A stretch of 64,000 nucleotides of DNA from contig NZ_OY762229.1 of assembly GCF_963665355.1 (NCBI RefSeq), positions 806,001 through 870,000 on the forward strand, written 5' to 3'. Position numbers and translations under genes: made by a program. The stretch comes from an uncultured Desulfobacter sp. Lineage in GTDB: Bacteria > Desulfobacterota > Desulfobacteria > Desulfobacterales > Desulfobacteraceae. The notes beneath the pieces are model-generated. The model made no database searches. It was not told where the DNA came from and worked only from the letters and a program-made list of their open reading frames with translations. Shown here in pieces: positions 8,560 to 18,006 of the stretch; within the stretch, counting starts at the first letter, position 1; the number at the start of each line of letters is the position of its first letter.

Positions 8560-9224
8560 CAACTGACAACGCCGTCATCGTTTTCATCAAATCCCCGGAA
8601 AAAGGCCGGGTCAAGACCCGGCTGGCCAAGGGTGTGGGGGAGACAGCGGCTCTTGAATTATACCGCTGCTTTGTGATGGATGTTCTGGATATGGTTAGAT
8701 CAACCCCTTTCACGTTGCGGGTGTACCACCATCCAGAAAACGCTTTTAACCGTATCAGATCCTGGCTGGGAGACGATCCGGATCTTTTCCCCCAAAAAGG
8801 CGCCACCCTGGGAGACAAAATGGCAAATGCCCTGGCCGAAACATTTGCCGCAGGATTTGAACGAGCCGTTCTCATCGGCTCTGACTTGCCGGATCTTCCG
8901 CCTGGGATCATTGATACGGCATTTAAAGGTCTGGATCAGTGCAGCGCGGCCATCGGCCCAAGCCGGGATGGCGGATATTATCTGATCGGGTTTACGGCCA
9001 TAGGATTTACCCCCCGGATATTCCACGGCATCCCCTGGGGAACCGATCAGGTCTTTGATGTGACCCTGAACAGATTTTCGAATCATCATGTCTCACACTA
9101 TACGCTGCCCGTGTGGCAGGACATTGATACCCAAGAGGACTTACAATGTCTCGATCCTGATCCGGCCGGCAACACGGCCTTACACACAACCGCTTACCTC
9201 TTAAAACAAGGAGTGAAGCTTTGA
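8556..9224 (+). CDS. DUF2064 / TIGR04282-type glycosyltransferase A family protein
   Basis: A 222-residue soluble protein of the DUF2064 family, the nucleotide-sugar transferase-like fold often annotated as an arsenosugar biosynthesis glycosyltransferase. Visible signatures are the N-terminal VIVFIKSPEKGRVKTRLAK, typical of MobA/CobY-like nucleotidyl binding, LIGSDLPDLPPGII with the DxD-like acidic residues, and GPSRDGGYYLIG. The ATG at 8556 overlaps the stop of the previous gene (ATGA), so translation is coupled. It probably handles a nucleotide-activated sugar in the same pathway as the ArsM-like fusion. Function is inferred from family context, not shown. Confidence 0.88.
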   Translation: MTTDNAVIVFIKSPEKGRVKTRLAKGVGETAALELYRCFVMDVLDMVRSTPFTLRVYHHPENAFNRIRSWLGDDPDLFPQKGATLGDKMANALAETFAAGFERAVLIGSDLPDLPPGIIDTAFKGLDQCSAAIGPSRDGGYYLIGFTAIGFTPRIFHGIPWGTDQVFDVTLNRFSNHHVSHYTLPVWQDIDTQEDLQCLDPDPAGNTALHTTAYLLKQGVKL

Positions 9225-9979
9225 TTCGACAAAAACAAATCTGGATGATCCTCGGCGTTATCATGGTTTTCCACGTCGCCGTTGTGGTTTGCGCCGAGCC
9301 CATTGTGACCGTAGGGAACTTTTCCCAGGCAGATCCAGGAGCAATACTTCCCCGATTCTGGGAGCCGTTAACATTTAAAAAGATAAAAACCCATACCTCA
9401 TACGAGATCGTTGAAGACCGGGGGCGAACCGTGGTCAAGGCCCATAGCCGGGCATCCGCTTCGGGGCTGATCCGCAAAATCAGCATTGATGTAGAAAAAT
9501 ATCCCATCGTTCAATGGCAATGGAAAATCACAGGCATTAATAAAAAAACCGATGTGACCCAGAAAAGCGGGGATGATTATCCGGCACGAATTTATGTGGC
9601 GTTTGTATACAATCCTGATGAGGCAGGGTTCTGGGAAAAAACCCGATTTGAAACAGTCCGCCTGATATACGGCGAGTATCCGCCTGCAACAGTGGTAACC
9701 TATATCTGGGCCACCCGCGTCCCGAAAGAGACCCGGGTGCCCAACCCCTTCGTTAAAAGGGTTATGATGATTGCTGTCCAGAGCGGCGAAGAGAACGTGG
9801 GCACCTGGGTCACCGAGGAACGCAATATTTATCAGGATTATCTGGACAGTTTCGGCCACCCGCCTCCCGTCACTTCGGGGGTGGCGATCATGACCGACAC
9901 GGACAATACGGGTGAGGCGTCAACGGCCTTTTACGGGGATATTATATTTAAATCAACTTCAGGCCCCCCTGTCCAATGA
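9221..9979 (+). CDS. Secreted DUF3047 family protein
   Basis: A 252-residue protein starting at TTG (9221), preceded by AAGGAG at good spacing and overlapping the previous stop (TTGA). Residues 1-27 form a signal peptide (hydrophobic IWMILGVIMVFHVAVVV, then CAEP, a possible cleavage or lipidation site). The body matches DUF3047 in my memory: YPIVQWQWKITG, a conserved DDYPARIYV, and a late TDTDNTGEAS segment. DUF3047 proteins are predicted periplasmic beta-sandwich proteins of unknown role. Its place inside the operon, with coupled neighbours on both sides, suggests it acts on the envelope-facing end of the same pathway, for example binding a product. That is inference. Confidence 0.82.
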   Translation: MIRQKQIWMILGVIMVFHVAVVVCAEPIVTVGNFSQADPGAILPRFWEPLTFKKIKTHTSYEIVEDRGRTVVKAHSRASASGLIRKISIDVEKYPIVQWQWKITGINKKTDVTQKSGDDYPARIYVAFVYNPDEAGFWEKTRFETVRLIYGEYPPATVVTYIWATRVPKETRVPNPFVKRVMMIAVQSGEENVGTWVTEERNIYQDYLDSFGHPPPVTSGVAIMTDTDNTGEASTAFYGDIIFKSTSGPPVQ

Positions 9980-10668
9980 AGCCTGTGATCTCCGTTGTCA
10001 TGCCGGTATACGGCGAAGCGGACCGAATCAACCGGACCATTGACAACTTTAAATCATCGGTATCGCAGATGTTGTGGGCCATAGAAATTATTGTGGTGGA
10101 CGGTGACCCTGACACACGCACCCTTAAAGCGATCAATGACCCGGATGTTATAAAAACAGCATCACCGGCGGGCCGGGGCGTACAGATGAACCATGGCGCC
10201 CGGATCGCAACCGCAGACCTGCTGCTCTTTCTTCATGCAGATACCGTTTTGCCTGCCAATGCTTTCAATGCAATTGTGCATGCCTGCCGGGATAAGGGGA
10301 TTGCTGCCGGCGCATTTGATCTGACCATTGGTGCATCCCATCCGGGGTTCCGGATCATCGAAAAAGCGGCAAGCCTGCGTTCCCGGATCACCCGGATCCC
10401 CTTTGGAGATCAGGCCGTATTCTTTAAAGCACAATGCTTTTGGAAATTGGGAGGATATAAACCGATTGCACTGATGGAAGATGTGGACATCATGCGCAGG
10501 CTTAAGAAAAAAGGATATAAGATCCGGTTCATTTCAGATCCGGTTGTGACCTCGGCCCGGCGATGGAAAAAGGAAGGTATGGTATATACAACCATCCGCA
10601 ACTGGGTTCTTCAACTGTTTTTTTATATGGGGGCCAGCCCGGAAAAATTAAAAGCGTACTACCAATAG
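9976..10668 (+). CDS. Family 2 glycosyltransferase (TIGR04283-like)
   Basis: A 230-residue GT-A glycosyltransferase. It begins ISVVMPVYGEADRI, has the metal-binding LLFLHADTVLP (DxD-like), an FGDQAVFF segment and the acceptor-side LMEDVDIMRRLKKKG. The compact length and the ED motif fit TIGR04283, a family that is repeatedly found with TIGR04282 proteins and called arsenosugar biosynthesis glycosyltransferase. The ATG overlaps the previous stop by 4 bp, making it the last gene of a coupled operon. It probably transfers a hexose or pentose to the methylated product or to a lipid carrier. The family is secure; substrate is inferred. Confidence 0.88.
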   Translation: MKPVISVVMPVYGEADRINRTIDNFKSSVSQMLWAIEIIVVDGDPDTRTLKAINDPDVIKTASPAGRGVQMNHGARIATADLLLFLHADTVLPANAFNAIVHACRDKGIAAGAFDLTIGASHPGFRIIEKAASLRSRITRIPFGDQAVFFKAQCFWKLGGYKPIALMEDVDIMRRLKKKGYKIRFISDPVVTSARRWKKEGMVYTTIRNWVLQLFFYMGASPEKLKAYYQ

Positions 10669-10688
10669 GGTGAACAGATACCCCGGCC

Positions 10689-10716
10689 AAGGGACTTGAA
10701 ATTCACCCAGTCCCTT
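10689..10716. terminator. Candidate hairpin between convergent operons
   Basis: AAGGGACT (10689-10696) and AGTCCCTT (10709-10716) form a perfect 8-bp stem with a 12-nt loop, midway between the convergent glycosyltransferase and chemoreceptor genes. There is only a weak T tract (ATTTT some 15 bp downstream), so it may be a poor intrinsic terminator. Confidence 0.4.
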
Positions 10717-10744
10717 AACCCGGATATTTTAGGCGCCCCCCGAC

Positions 10745-12697
10745 CTAAGCCAGTTGAAACCGGCCTACCATTGTACTAAGGTTTTCAGCCAGCCGGGACA
10801 ATTCGCCGGCACTGATAAAAATCTGCCTGCTGCCGTTACTCATCTCATCGGTTGCATTGCTGACATCGGTAATATCCTTTGTAACCTCAGCAGCCACAAC
10901 AGAAGTCTGGGTTACATTTTCATTAACTTCCTGGATTCCCTGTGAGGCCTGGGCAACATTATTTGCTATCTCCTGGGTCGTGGCCGCCTGCTCTTCGATG
11001 GCAGAGGCAACAGAGGTAACGATTTCGTTGATCTCATTAATAATTTCCACGATGGATCCAATGGCGGTTACAGATTCATGGGTTGTTGTCTGAACCCCTG
11101 AAATTTTGTCGTTGATTTCCCTTGTTGCCTCGGCAGTCTGCTGGGCAAGTGCCTTAATCTCTGCTGCCACAACGGCAAAACCCTTGCCGGCCGCACCGGC
11201 CCTTGCCGCCTCAATGGTTGCATTAAGGGCCAGCAGGTTGGTCTGCTCGGATATGTCAGCAATGGTTTCTGTTACCTTACTGATTTCAGATGCCGCCCGT
11301 CCAAGTTCATCTACCTTTAAAGATACCTGTTTCGCTGTTTCAACAGCCATGGCCGTTGTTTCGCTGCCTTTGGCCGTGTTACCGGCAATTTCGTTTATGG
11401 TGGACGACATCTGCTCGGCTGCAGCGACAATCATTTGGATATTTACAGTCGTCTGTTCTGTGGCTGCTGCAACGGAAGTCATATTGGTTGCCATCTCCTC
11501 GGCAGAGGCAGAGACATTATTGGACCTGTCCGCAGTCTGTTCCGAATTTGCGGTTATTTGCTCCGAAATGACAGATAACTCTGTTGCGGATGCCGTCAGG
11601 GTCTGTACGCCATCTGCAATATCCTTGAACATATGGATCAAATTTTCAGCCATATATTTCATGTTGTTATACACACCTTTATCCTTTTTCGGATCAAACT
11701 TGACAGCCAGGTTACCGTTCGCAATACTGTTGGTAATATCTACGATATCTGCAGGATCCCCTCCAAGCTGGGAAACAACACTACGTCTGATAAAAAAGGC
11801 TGTTCCAACTCCCATGACAATGGCCAGGAACGCAACCCCGATAATCAGCCGCTTTGCTTTGATAATTTGCAGATCTGTTTTTCGCTGCTGGCCGTCCAGG
11901 GACACCTTGACGGTATTCTGGACGTTTCTGGCGCATGCAACCAAGGTATCATTAATTTCATTTTGTAAATTTTTCAATGTGTTAAGTTTGGAAAAAGCCT
12001 GACGATATGTATCTGCGGCCTCTATTATCGGTCTTACAGACTTTCCTTTTGCGACGATTTCATCAAGTATACTGTTAACCTTTATGAAATAGGACTCCTC
12101 TTTGCGGACCAGAAAATTTTTTTCCTGACGACGGCATTCCAGCACCTGTTGGATAATGGCTTCGGTATTTTCAGCGATCTTCATTGAATTTATAATCTGA
12201 CTTGGCTCTGCATTCCCGGCCGTCAGGCGTTCACATTCATCACGATCTGCTTTAAGAACAGCCCTGGCGGCTGCTTCCATCTGACGTGCCGATGCCACCA
12301 TTGTTGCATCCGCTTCTTTTATACTGTTTTCCAAAGAAATATAGGTATCAAATGCCTGCCGGTATTTGTCAGCCATCTTGACCATGTCATCCAACTGTAG
12401 AAGGGTTTCTGAATCAATTGAACGGGCCTTGATTGCTTCGATTTCTTCTTTGAGTAAATCCGATTGCTCGATGACGGCCTTGACATAGGATTCATCACCC
12501 CTGATGATGAAATTTTTTTCCTGCTGCCGCGACTCGTACATCGTCATCGTCAGATTCCCGGTGTCAATGGCATCGGTCATTTGCCTGACTACGCTTGAAA
12601 GTCTGTTAAGGCCTACGGTTGAAGCCACCAGCATCAAGATCAAAATGACGCCGAATCCAACACTGATTTTTGTTCCAAGTTTAATACGCGTTGACAT
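10745..12697 (-). CDS. Methyl-accepting chemotaxis protein with HBM-type sensor domain
   Basis: A 650-residue chemoreceptor. It has an N-terminal helix ([18 protein letters not shown]) and a periplasmic all-helical domain with two similar modules, each with a [16 protein letters not shown]-like motif (near residues 52 and 190). This is the signature of the helical bimodular (HBM) domain of McpS-like receptors for organic acids. A second membrane helix follows near residue 285, then a HAMP-like segment and a long signalling coiled coil. The hairpin tip is [18 protein letters not shown]. Methylation-type Glu/Gln-rich stretches are visible. The start is supported by GGAG 9-10 bp upstream. A small-acid ligand is likely by analogy. 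No C-terminal pentapeptide tether is seen. Confidence 0.94.
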   Translation of the reverse strand: MSTRIKLGTKISVGFGVILILMLVASTVGLNRLSSVVRQMTDAIDTGNLTMTMYESRQQEKNFIIRGDESYVKAVIEQSDLLKEEIEAIKARSIDSETLLQLDDMVKMADKYRQAFDTYISLENSIKEADATMVASARQMEAAARAVLKADRDECERLTAGNAEPSQIINSMKIAENTEAIIQQVLECRRQEKNFLVRKEESYFIKVNSILDEIVAKGKSVRPIIEAADTYRQAFSKLNTLKNLQNEINDTLVACARNVQNTVKVSLDGQQRKTDLQIIKAKRLIIGVAFLAIVMGVGTAFFIRRSVVSQLGGDPADIVDITNSIANGNLAVKFDPKKDKGVYNNMKYMAENLIHMFKDIADGVQTLTASATELSVISEQITANSEQTADRSNNVSASAEEMATNMTSVAAATEQTTVNIQMIVAAAEQMSSTINEIAGNTAKGSETTAMAVETAKQVSLKVDELGRAASEISKVTETIADISEQTNLLALNATIEAARAGAAGKGFAVVAAEIKALAQQTAEATREINDKISGVQTTTHESVTAIGSIVEIINEINEIVTSVASAIEEQAATTQEIANNVAQASQGIQEVNENVTQTSVVAAEVTKDITDVSNATDEMSNGSRQIFISAGELSRLAENLSTMVGRFQLA

Positions 12698-12784
12698 GCT
12701 TTTTACTCTCCTGTTTAAACTATCGCCTTCAGACGGACTGTTAGCCTTTAGCTGTTAAAAAATGGAAATTTTCATACTATTTAA

Positions 12785-15382
12785 TTAGTTTCCTGTCTCG
12801 CCGGTGCCGTTTATCGTTTTTGATATCAATATTGACAGCTCCTTCATATTTACGGGTTTTAATAAGAATTCCTTGACATTAGAAGAATATGTCCACGCCT
12901 TTCTTTGATCTTTTTTAGATCCCGTACAGATAATTACAGGAATATCAGGATTAATCTTTTTCAGTTCCCGGGCCAACTCTTCACCTGTCAACTCAGGCAT
13001 CGTCAGATCCGTGATCATCAGGTCGAATGTATTTGGATTGGTTTTCAATATTTCAAGAGCCTTAGCACTGCTTGTACAGACAGTGGTTTCATAACCGAGC
13101 CGCGGAAGAAAATTTTTCCCCATTTGTACAATCTGTTCTTCATCATCTACCAGCAGGATATGCCCCGTCCCTTTCATGCAATTATTCTCGGTGACCGGAA
13201 GTAATGTGGCTTCTGGGCATGAACCAAGAACAGGCAGGTATATGTAGAAACAGGTGCCTTTATCCGGCTCACTGATCACTTTAATGTCCCCGCCTGCTTT
13301 TTTAACGATTCCATGAACAACCGACAGGCCAAGCCCAGTACCTTTTCCAATTTTTTTGGTTGTAAAATAGGGCTCGAATATTTTCAGAGCAATCTCTTTG
13401 TCCATGCCCATGCCTGTATCGGAAACTGTCAATTGTAAGTATCTGCCAGGTTGCAGTTCCAAAAAGCAGGGGAACTTATTTTCATCAATGTCCGTTTCAC
13501 AAAGTTCAACGGTAAGTGTTCCGCTGCTGTTCTCCATCGCTTGATATGCATTTGTGCACAAATTCATGATAACCTGATGAATCTGGGTGGGATCCGCCAT
13601 GATGCGGCTACAGTTCATATCGATTTTTTGTACGATGTTAATGGTTTTGGGAATGGTTTCTCTTAAAAGGTTAAGCGTTTCCTTGACAATGGGTTGAACC
13701 AGTACAGCCATTGTTTCACCCTGGGTTTGCCTGCTGAACGAAAGAATCTGATTAATCAGTTTTTTCGCCCGGTCTGCTGCTTTAAGAATATTCATCAGAT
13801 ACTTATGGGAGTCACTGTCTTTGGCAGCATCCATCAACAGGAGCTCAACATATCCCGTAATTGGGAAAAGGATATTGTTAAAATCATGGGCGATTCCGCT
13901 GGCCAAAATAGCGATGGACTCCATTCTCTGGGTCCGGATCATATGATCTTTCAACCGTATATTTTCGTTTTCAACGGATACTATTTCGGAAATATCGCCA
14001 ATAACCACGATAAACCCTTCCGAGTGATCCGAGGCATCCAAAGGACAAGTTATGAATGAACAATGAAGATCTGTTCCATCCCTTTTGATGCACCGGCTTG
14101 TCGCCTTGAACGGTTTTAATTTGGTATCATCAGAATAGAGTATCTTACCCATCTTTTGATACGTGGCTTTATCCGGGTAAAACATTGACGTACTTTTCCC
14201 CACCAACTCATCATTGGAATACCCGAACATTGCATGCAAGGTCTCGTTTGCCCAGTAAATTTTACGCTGTTTAGCCAGGCAGATCCCCACCGATGATGCC
14301 TGGCTGATTGCACTGAGTTTCTGCTCATTGAATTTCAGTGACTGGGCATACAAACAGTATCTCTGACAGCTGCTTCTGAATAAAAGTATCCCTCCCGTCG
14401 AAAAGATGAGAACAATGAAGGACAGAGTATAGTCGTGGTATTTCTCTGTTTTTTCAATGATTGTATCAAGGGCGTTTTTCGGGGAACAAATCGCCACGGA
14501 CCAGTTTGAATCCACTATTTTTACCGGCGAATAGGCCACGAGTTTTTCAATATATCCCTTTTGATTTCGATGCCATCCAGAGGTATATGTATCCGTACCT
14601 TCATGGCCCTGTATCATTTTTTGCTGAATTTGTTCTATTCTCTCATATGAAAAAGCCTGATTTTTTTCCTCCCTGGCGCCAAAACTGCTTTTGCCTTCAA
14701 ATTCTTTAACGGGATGTATGAGAAAATAACCATCTGAATCCAGAACCCATGCATATTCAACAGCTTTATCGGATACAATAGGGGTTATAATCGTATTCAA
14801 AACACTTACCGGATCAAAGGATCCCACCAAAACACCTTGGAGGCGGGGAGTCATTGAATCATTTTTACAAACGGGAATGGCGATCCTGATTCTTGGTTCA
14901 TTTTTTTCATTATAAAGAAAGCTGGAAATCGCTATTTTCCCAGTTGATAATGCTTTTTTATAATAATCCTCAACATCATATCTTTTTCCGATCAATTCCC
15001 CACGAAACCCTTCATTGGGATAAATAAATGTCAACATTCCCTTTGTATCTAAAAATCGTATGGAGGTAACTTTTTGCAACCCTTTATATCGATTATAAAA
15101 CAATTCATCAAAATGCAGGATTGAGGACAACTCCTGGTCGGTATTTGCCATGAAATAGAGATCGGAAATAAATCGGTCAAAATATTTTTCAATAACGGAT
15201 GCTACTAATTTTGTCTCCATCAACTGCTGAATGCCATACTGAGTGGCAGCCATATACCGTAATTCACGTCGGCTATTTTTGTTGATATATATCGCAATGA
15301 TCGTAACTATAATGATGGTCAGGGTAATATAGAATAAAGACAGTTTTTGGGGCGCCCTCATTCCTTTTTTCGGAATATCCAT
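12785..15382 (-). CDS. Hybrid sensor histidine kinase with Cache and PAS domains and C-terminal receiver
   Basis: A kinase of about 865 residues. It has an N-terminal membrane helix (LFYITLTIIIVTIIAIYI), a dCache-type extracellular domain of about 270 residues, and a second helix near residue 330. A PAS domain follows (LKFNEQKLSAISQASSVGI onward), then HisKA of the HWE/NtrB-like style (ASGIAHDFNNILFPITGY). HATPase_c has NLCTNAYQAM, DTGMGMD and GTGLGLSVVHG. The C-terminal receiver (ILLVDDEEQIVQMG) has the phospho-Asp in LMITDLTMPELTG and Lys in FLLKPVNM. The start is uncertain: an ATG at 15382 with a weak GGGAA upstream, or a TTG at 15430 that adds 16 residues. No partner DNA-binding regulator is adjacent; the CheY-like protein at 16105 is a possible target. 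Confidence 0.92.
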   Translation of the reverse strand: MDIPKKGMRAPQKLSLFYITLTIIIVTIIAIYINKNSRRELRYMAATQYGIQQLMETKLVASVIEKYFDRFISDLYFMANTDQELSSILHFDELFYNRYKGLQKVTSIRFLDTKGMLTFIYPNEGFRGELIGKRYDVEDYYKKALSTGKIAISSFLYNEKNEPRIRIAIPVCKNDSMTPRLQGVLVGSFDPVSVLNTIITPIVSDKAVEYAWVLDSDGYFLIHPVKEFEGKSSFGAREEKNQAFSYERIEQIQQKMIQGHEGTDTYTSGWHRNQKGYIEKLVAYSPVKIVDSNWSVAICSPKNALDTIIEKTEKYHDYTLSFIVLIFSTGGILLFRSSCQRYCLYAQSLKFNEQKLSAISQASSVGICLAKQRKIYWANETLHAMFGYSNDELVGKSTSMFYPDKATYQKMGKILYSDDTKLKPFKATSRCIKRDGTDLHCSFITCPLDASDHSEGFIVVIGDISEIVSVENENIRLKDHMIRTQRMESIAILASGIAHDFNNILFPITGYVELLLMDAAKDSDSHKYLMNILKAADRAKKLINQILSFSRQTQGETMAVLVQPIVKETLNLLRETIPKTINIVQKIDMNCSRIMADPTQIHQVIMNLCTNAYQAMENSSGTLTVELCETDIDENKFPCFLELQPGRYLQLTVSDTGMGMDKEIALKIFEPYFTTKKIGKGTGLGLSVVHGIVKKAGGDIKVISEPDKGTCFYIYLPVLGSCPEATLLPVTENNCMKGTGHILLVDDEEQIVQMGKNFLPRLGYETTVCTSSAKALEILKTNPNTFDLMITDLTMPELTGEELARELKKINPDIPVIICTGSKKDQRKAWTYSSNVKEFLLKPVNMKELSILISKTINGTGETGN

Positions 15383-15605
15383 AATTTCAATTCCCAGTTT
15401 TGTATTTTCAAACTCTATTTTAAACTCCAATAATTCCCGTCAATTAATCATCCCCAACAGGTCTTTCTTGACAGATATATTGTTATTCGACATTTTGCCC
15501 CGAATATTATGTTTCAGCTTTGACACGTTTCGAAACATATCCGGCATTCCCACATGAGCGCAATGAGGGCAAAGCAAAATACATACCTAAAACTTTAAAA
15601 CGACC

Positions 15606-15617
15606 TTGTAATTACAA
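15606..15617. promoter_or_regulatory. 12-bp perfect palindrome in 15.4-16.1 kb gap
   Basis: TTGTAATTACAA is a perfect palindrome about 220 bp upstream of the hybrid kinase start, in an AT-rich stretch (15431-15870) in which I see no gene. It could be an operator. There is no other support. Confidence 0.25.
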
Positions 15618-15879
15618 ATGTATAATCACAAGATTCAGCCGACCATTTTCGGGCATAACATATGACTGTACAGAAACTTGGGAACCGTAAGGAAAATTTG
15701 GTTTTTATATTAACTGAATAAAGTGTCTTTCATAGAGTATTAAGAGTCGGACGGAAAGGGGAAATCAACATTGAGCGGCTGTGATTGTTGTGATTGAATG
15801 TCACGATTATTTTCAACGTGTAAATTTTTTTGACAGTGGGTCAACCATATTGATCAAACAGCCTTTAAGAAATGACTGG

Positions 15880-16104
15880 CAGTTAAATAATACCGGTTGA
15901 TGTACATGCCAATGATATTGTCGCCTCATCAGATTCCCATGATCAGGTCGCCCCCCAAAAAAAAATTGATGTCCAGCTGGCCGGGCGGATGAAAAGCGAA
16001 GGGTTTGAGACCGTTTCGATTCAAAGTTGTACGGGTAGTTCAGATCAGCGGATGTTTTTATACCGCTTCAAAGAATTTTTTACAGGGTCGGTCAATAACC
16101 GGTA
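15880..16104 (+). pseudogene. Remnant of an unidentified coding sequence with one frameshift
   Basis: From about 15890 an open frame reads ...VDVHANDIVASSDSHDQV and runs into a homopolymer (six C then nine A at about 15951-15967). There it stops, but removing one base continues it as KIDVQLAGRMKSEGFETVSI and on past RMFLYRFKEFFTG to the end of the neighbouring gene. The sequence looks protein-like, but no start codon or ribosome site precedes it (a stop lies just upstream at about 15885) and I do not recognise the family. It is a probable 5'-truncated, frameshifted gene fragment. Confidence 0.35.
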
Positions 16105-16479
16105 TCAATCCACGTTGTTCAGTTCCCATGTTTCCTGGATTGTAGAACGTATATGATTCCAATTATTGTCTTTCACAATAAAGTTTGAAGCGCCAAGATT
16201 CAGGCACTTTTCCACTATATTTCGCTCAGAAACAGAAGTCATTATAATTATAACAACTTCCGGATTTGCATTCAGAATCGGATCAATTGCGTTATCACCA
16301 GTCATTACCGGCATATTTATATCAAGCAGAATCAGATCCACATCCTGCCTTTCAACTTCGGCAACGGCATCTTTTCCGTTTTCAACCTCAGCCACCACAG
16401 TAAAACCCAGTTCACCCAAAACCATTCTCAGCATAGCTCGCACTGAACGACTATCATCGGCAATTATCGCATTAGCCAT
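16105..16479 (-). CDS. Stand-alone CheY-like response regulator
   Basis: A 124-residue single receiver domain (MANAIIADDSRSVRAML). It has the acidic pair, the phospho-Asp in DLILLDINMPVMTG (about residue 52), Thr/Ser in IIIMTSVSER and Lys in NFIVKDNN. There is no output domain. The ATG at 16479 has AAGGA 8 bp upstream and overlaps the stop of the upstream channel gene by 8 bp, so the two are translationally coupled. An upstream ATG at 16509 is less likely. Such regulators act by protein-protein contact, classically on flagellar motors. Here the tight coupling to a potassium-channel-like gene suggests the channel, or its regulation, as a partner. Confidence 0.93.
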   Translation of the reverse strand: MANAIIADDSRSVRAMLRMVLGELGFTVVAEVENGKDAVAEVERQDVDLILLDINMPVMTGDNAIDPILNANPEVVIIIMTSVSERNIVEKCLNLGASNFIVKDNNWNHIRSTIQETWELNNVD

Positions 16480-17686
16480 TTTTATTTTCCTTATCGTCTG
16501 AGTTATCACTATTAAGCGGAACGCTAATCTCCGCTTCAGGAAGAGTCTGAAAGAGTATTCCCAGTCTTACAATCAATGCTCCTAAAAGCATATACCCTAT
16601 CATAACATGTAGTATTATAACAACATTGCTAAGAATGGAAGTTCTTGAAGCACATATATCTCCAAAACCCACCGTCGTGGTGGTTACCACAGAAAAATAG
16701 AACGATCTCACAAAACGCAACACCGGGCTGAGATTTTCCACATGTTCACTGGTCAAGGAAGGAAACAGTGTGTAAAGAACCGCAAAGGCCAAAGATACAA
16801 TCAGCAAGGACTTCAATACTCTTCCCGTGGAGGAGCCATAATCCGTTATCCACCAAAAGAGCTCTATAAATAGTATTGTAAAATATTTAAGTCCCCATCT
16901 TAAAAACGCCAATGGGTTGATACCAACCTTCCGAATAGAACCAAGTTCCCTCTTCTTGGATTCAATGTACCGCATCCACCATCTTCGACGAATATTTGTT
17001 TCAAAACGGGAACAAAGTTGCGGTTCCACACGTGCCGCCGAAATACCAACACCGGTGAAGTCAGTGGTGAGATCAACTGCACAGTCCCAAATCAGTGTCC
17101 GGCCATTGACAATCGCAGCATTGAACCTGGTTCCATACAACCGGGATTCAGTCAATGTAATCGCTTTAATATTTGCGTGCTTGAGGGTACTCTTTGTTAA
17201 ATCGGCTGCGTGAAACACAGCCCTTAAAAGATCTGCACGATCAAAATTTGCGCCCGTCACATCGGCCTCGTGAAAGTCGGTGTACATCAATTTGGCAAAC
17301 GTAAAGTCAACACCTTTTGCCAAAACAGACGTAAATCTGGCATTTTGGATATCAGCAGCAGTGAACTTTGCCCCCGAGAGATCAGCCCCATCAAATTTCG
17401 TATTTCGCAAAGCAGCATTCATAAACATCGTTTGCTTCAATGTGCAACGACAGAAAGACGCGTCATTCAGATGAGCATTTTTTAGGTCTATTTTTGAAAG
17501 GTCAAGCTCTTCGAAATTCGCACCTTCGAGAAGAATTGGAAGTTTTCTGTTTTTGCGGCGATAGAGAATCCACTCTTTACTGCTCCCGGAATCACTGCAC
17601 TTTCTAAGGAGATCATACTGTTCTTCTGCAAAACGGTCCTTCCAATACAAAGGATCCAGCGTTGTCTTTGAACCGGTAAATTCCAT
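16472..17686 (-). CDS. Pentapeptide-repeat protein fused to two-TM potassium-channel pore
   Basis: A 404-residue protein. Residues ~50-200 are a run of pentapeptide repeats (A(D/N)LxX-like units such as FDGADLSGAKFTAADIQNA), which form a right-handed beta-helix. A basic amphipathic segment follows (~210-240). The C-terminal half is a 2-TM Ion_trans_2 pore: helix LLIVSLAFAVLYTLF, pore loop with the selectivity filter TTTTVGFGDI (about 337-343), and helix VVIILHVMIGYMLLGALIV. The filter with Phe in place of Tyr is known in bacterial potassium channels. The stop overlaps the downstream CheY-like gene. No RCK/TrkA-N or cNMP domain is present, so gating must be by another route. Function as a potassium channel is likely; the role of the repeat domain is unknown. 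Confidence 0.88.
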   Translation of the reverse strand: MEFTGSKTTLDPLYWKDRFAEEQYDLLRKCSDSGSSKEWILYRRKNRKLPILLEGANFEELDLSKIDLKNAHLNDASFCRCTLKQTMFMNAALRNTKFDGADLSGAKFTAADIQNARFTSVLAKGVDFTFAKLMYTDFHEADVTGANFDRADLLRAVFHAADLTKSTLKHANIKAITLTESRLYGTRFNAAIVNGRTLIWDCAVDLTTDFTGVGISAARVEPQLCSRFETNIRRRWWMRYIESKKRELGSIRKVGINPLAFLRWGLKYFTILFIELFWWITDYGSSTGRVLKSLLIVSLAFAVLYTLFPSLTSEHVENLSPVLRFVRSFYFSVVTTTTVGFGDICASRTSILSNVVIILHVMIGYMLLGALIVRLGILFQTLPEAEISVPLNSDNSDDKENKNG

Positions 17687-17967
17687 AGTGTGTTCTCAAT
17701 GTTAGAAAATTTTAATCTGTCGAATTGCTTATACAATACTGATACGATAATTTTTCCACTTTGTAAAGAAGAGCGATAATGAGTCTGAGATAACTGTGGG
17801 GTCAGGATACGGTCGGATCTTAGAGGAATGGGCTCATCAACTCCGGCACGAAAGCCCCTGCTTGAGATCGTCAAGAAAACGGGTGGTTATCAACGCCCGT
17901 ATGACGTTTTGGATTGTGATAATAAAAATCTCTTTTACGCCGAGCTTATGTTGTATGTTTTTTTAGA

Positions 17968-18000
17968 GCCTCTTACAGAAAAATATTACCTGCAAGAGGC
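17968..18000 (-). terminator. Hairpin after the FAD oxidoreductase gene; 17.7-18.0 kb gap
   Basis: GCCTCTT (17968-17974) pairs with AAGAGGC (17994-18000), just beyond the stop of the minus-strand gene at 18007. No U tract follows on that strand, so a termination role is doubtful. The rest of 17687-18006 contains one short open frame without recognisable similarity; I see no convincing gene in it. Confidence 0.3.
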
Positions 18001-18006
18001 CCAGAG

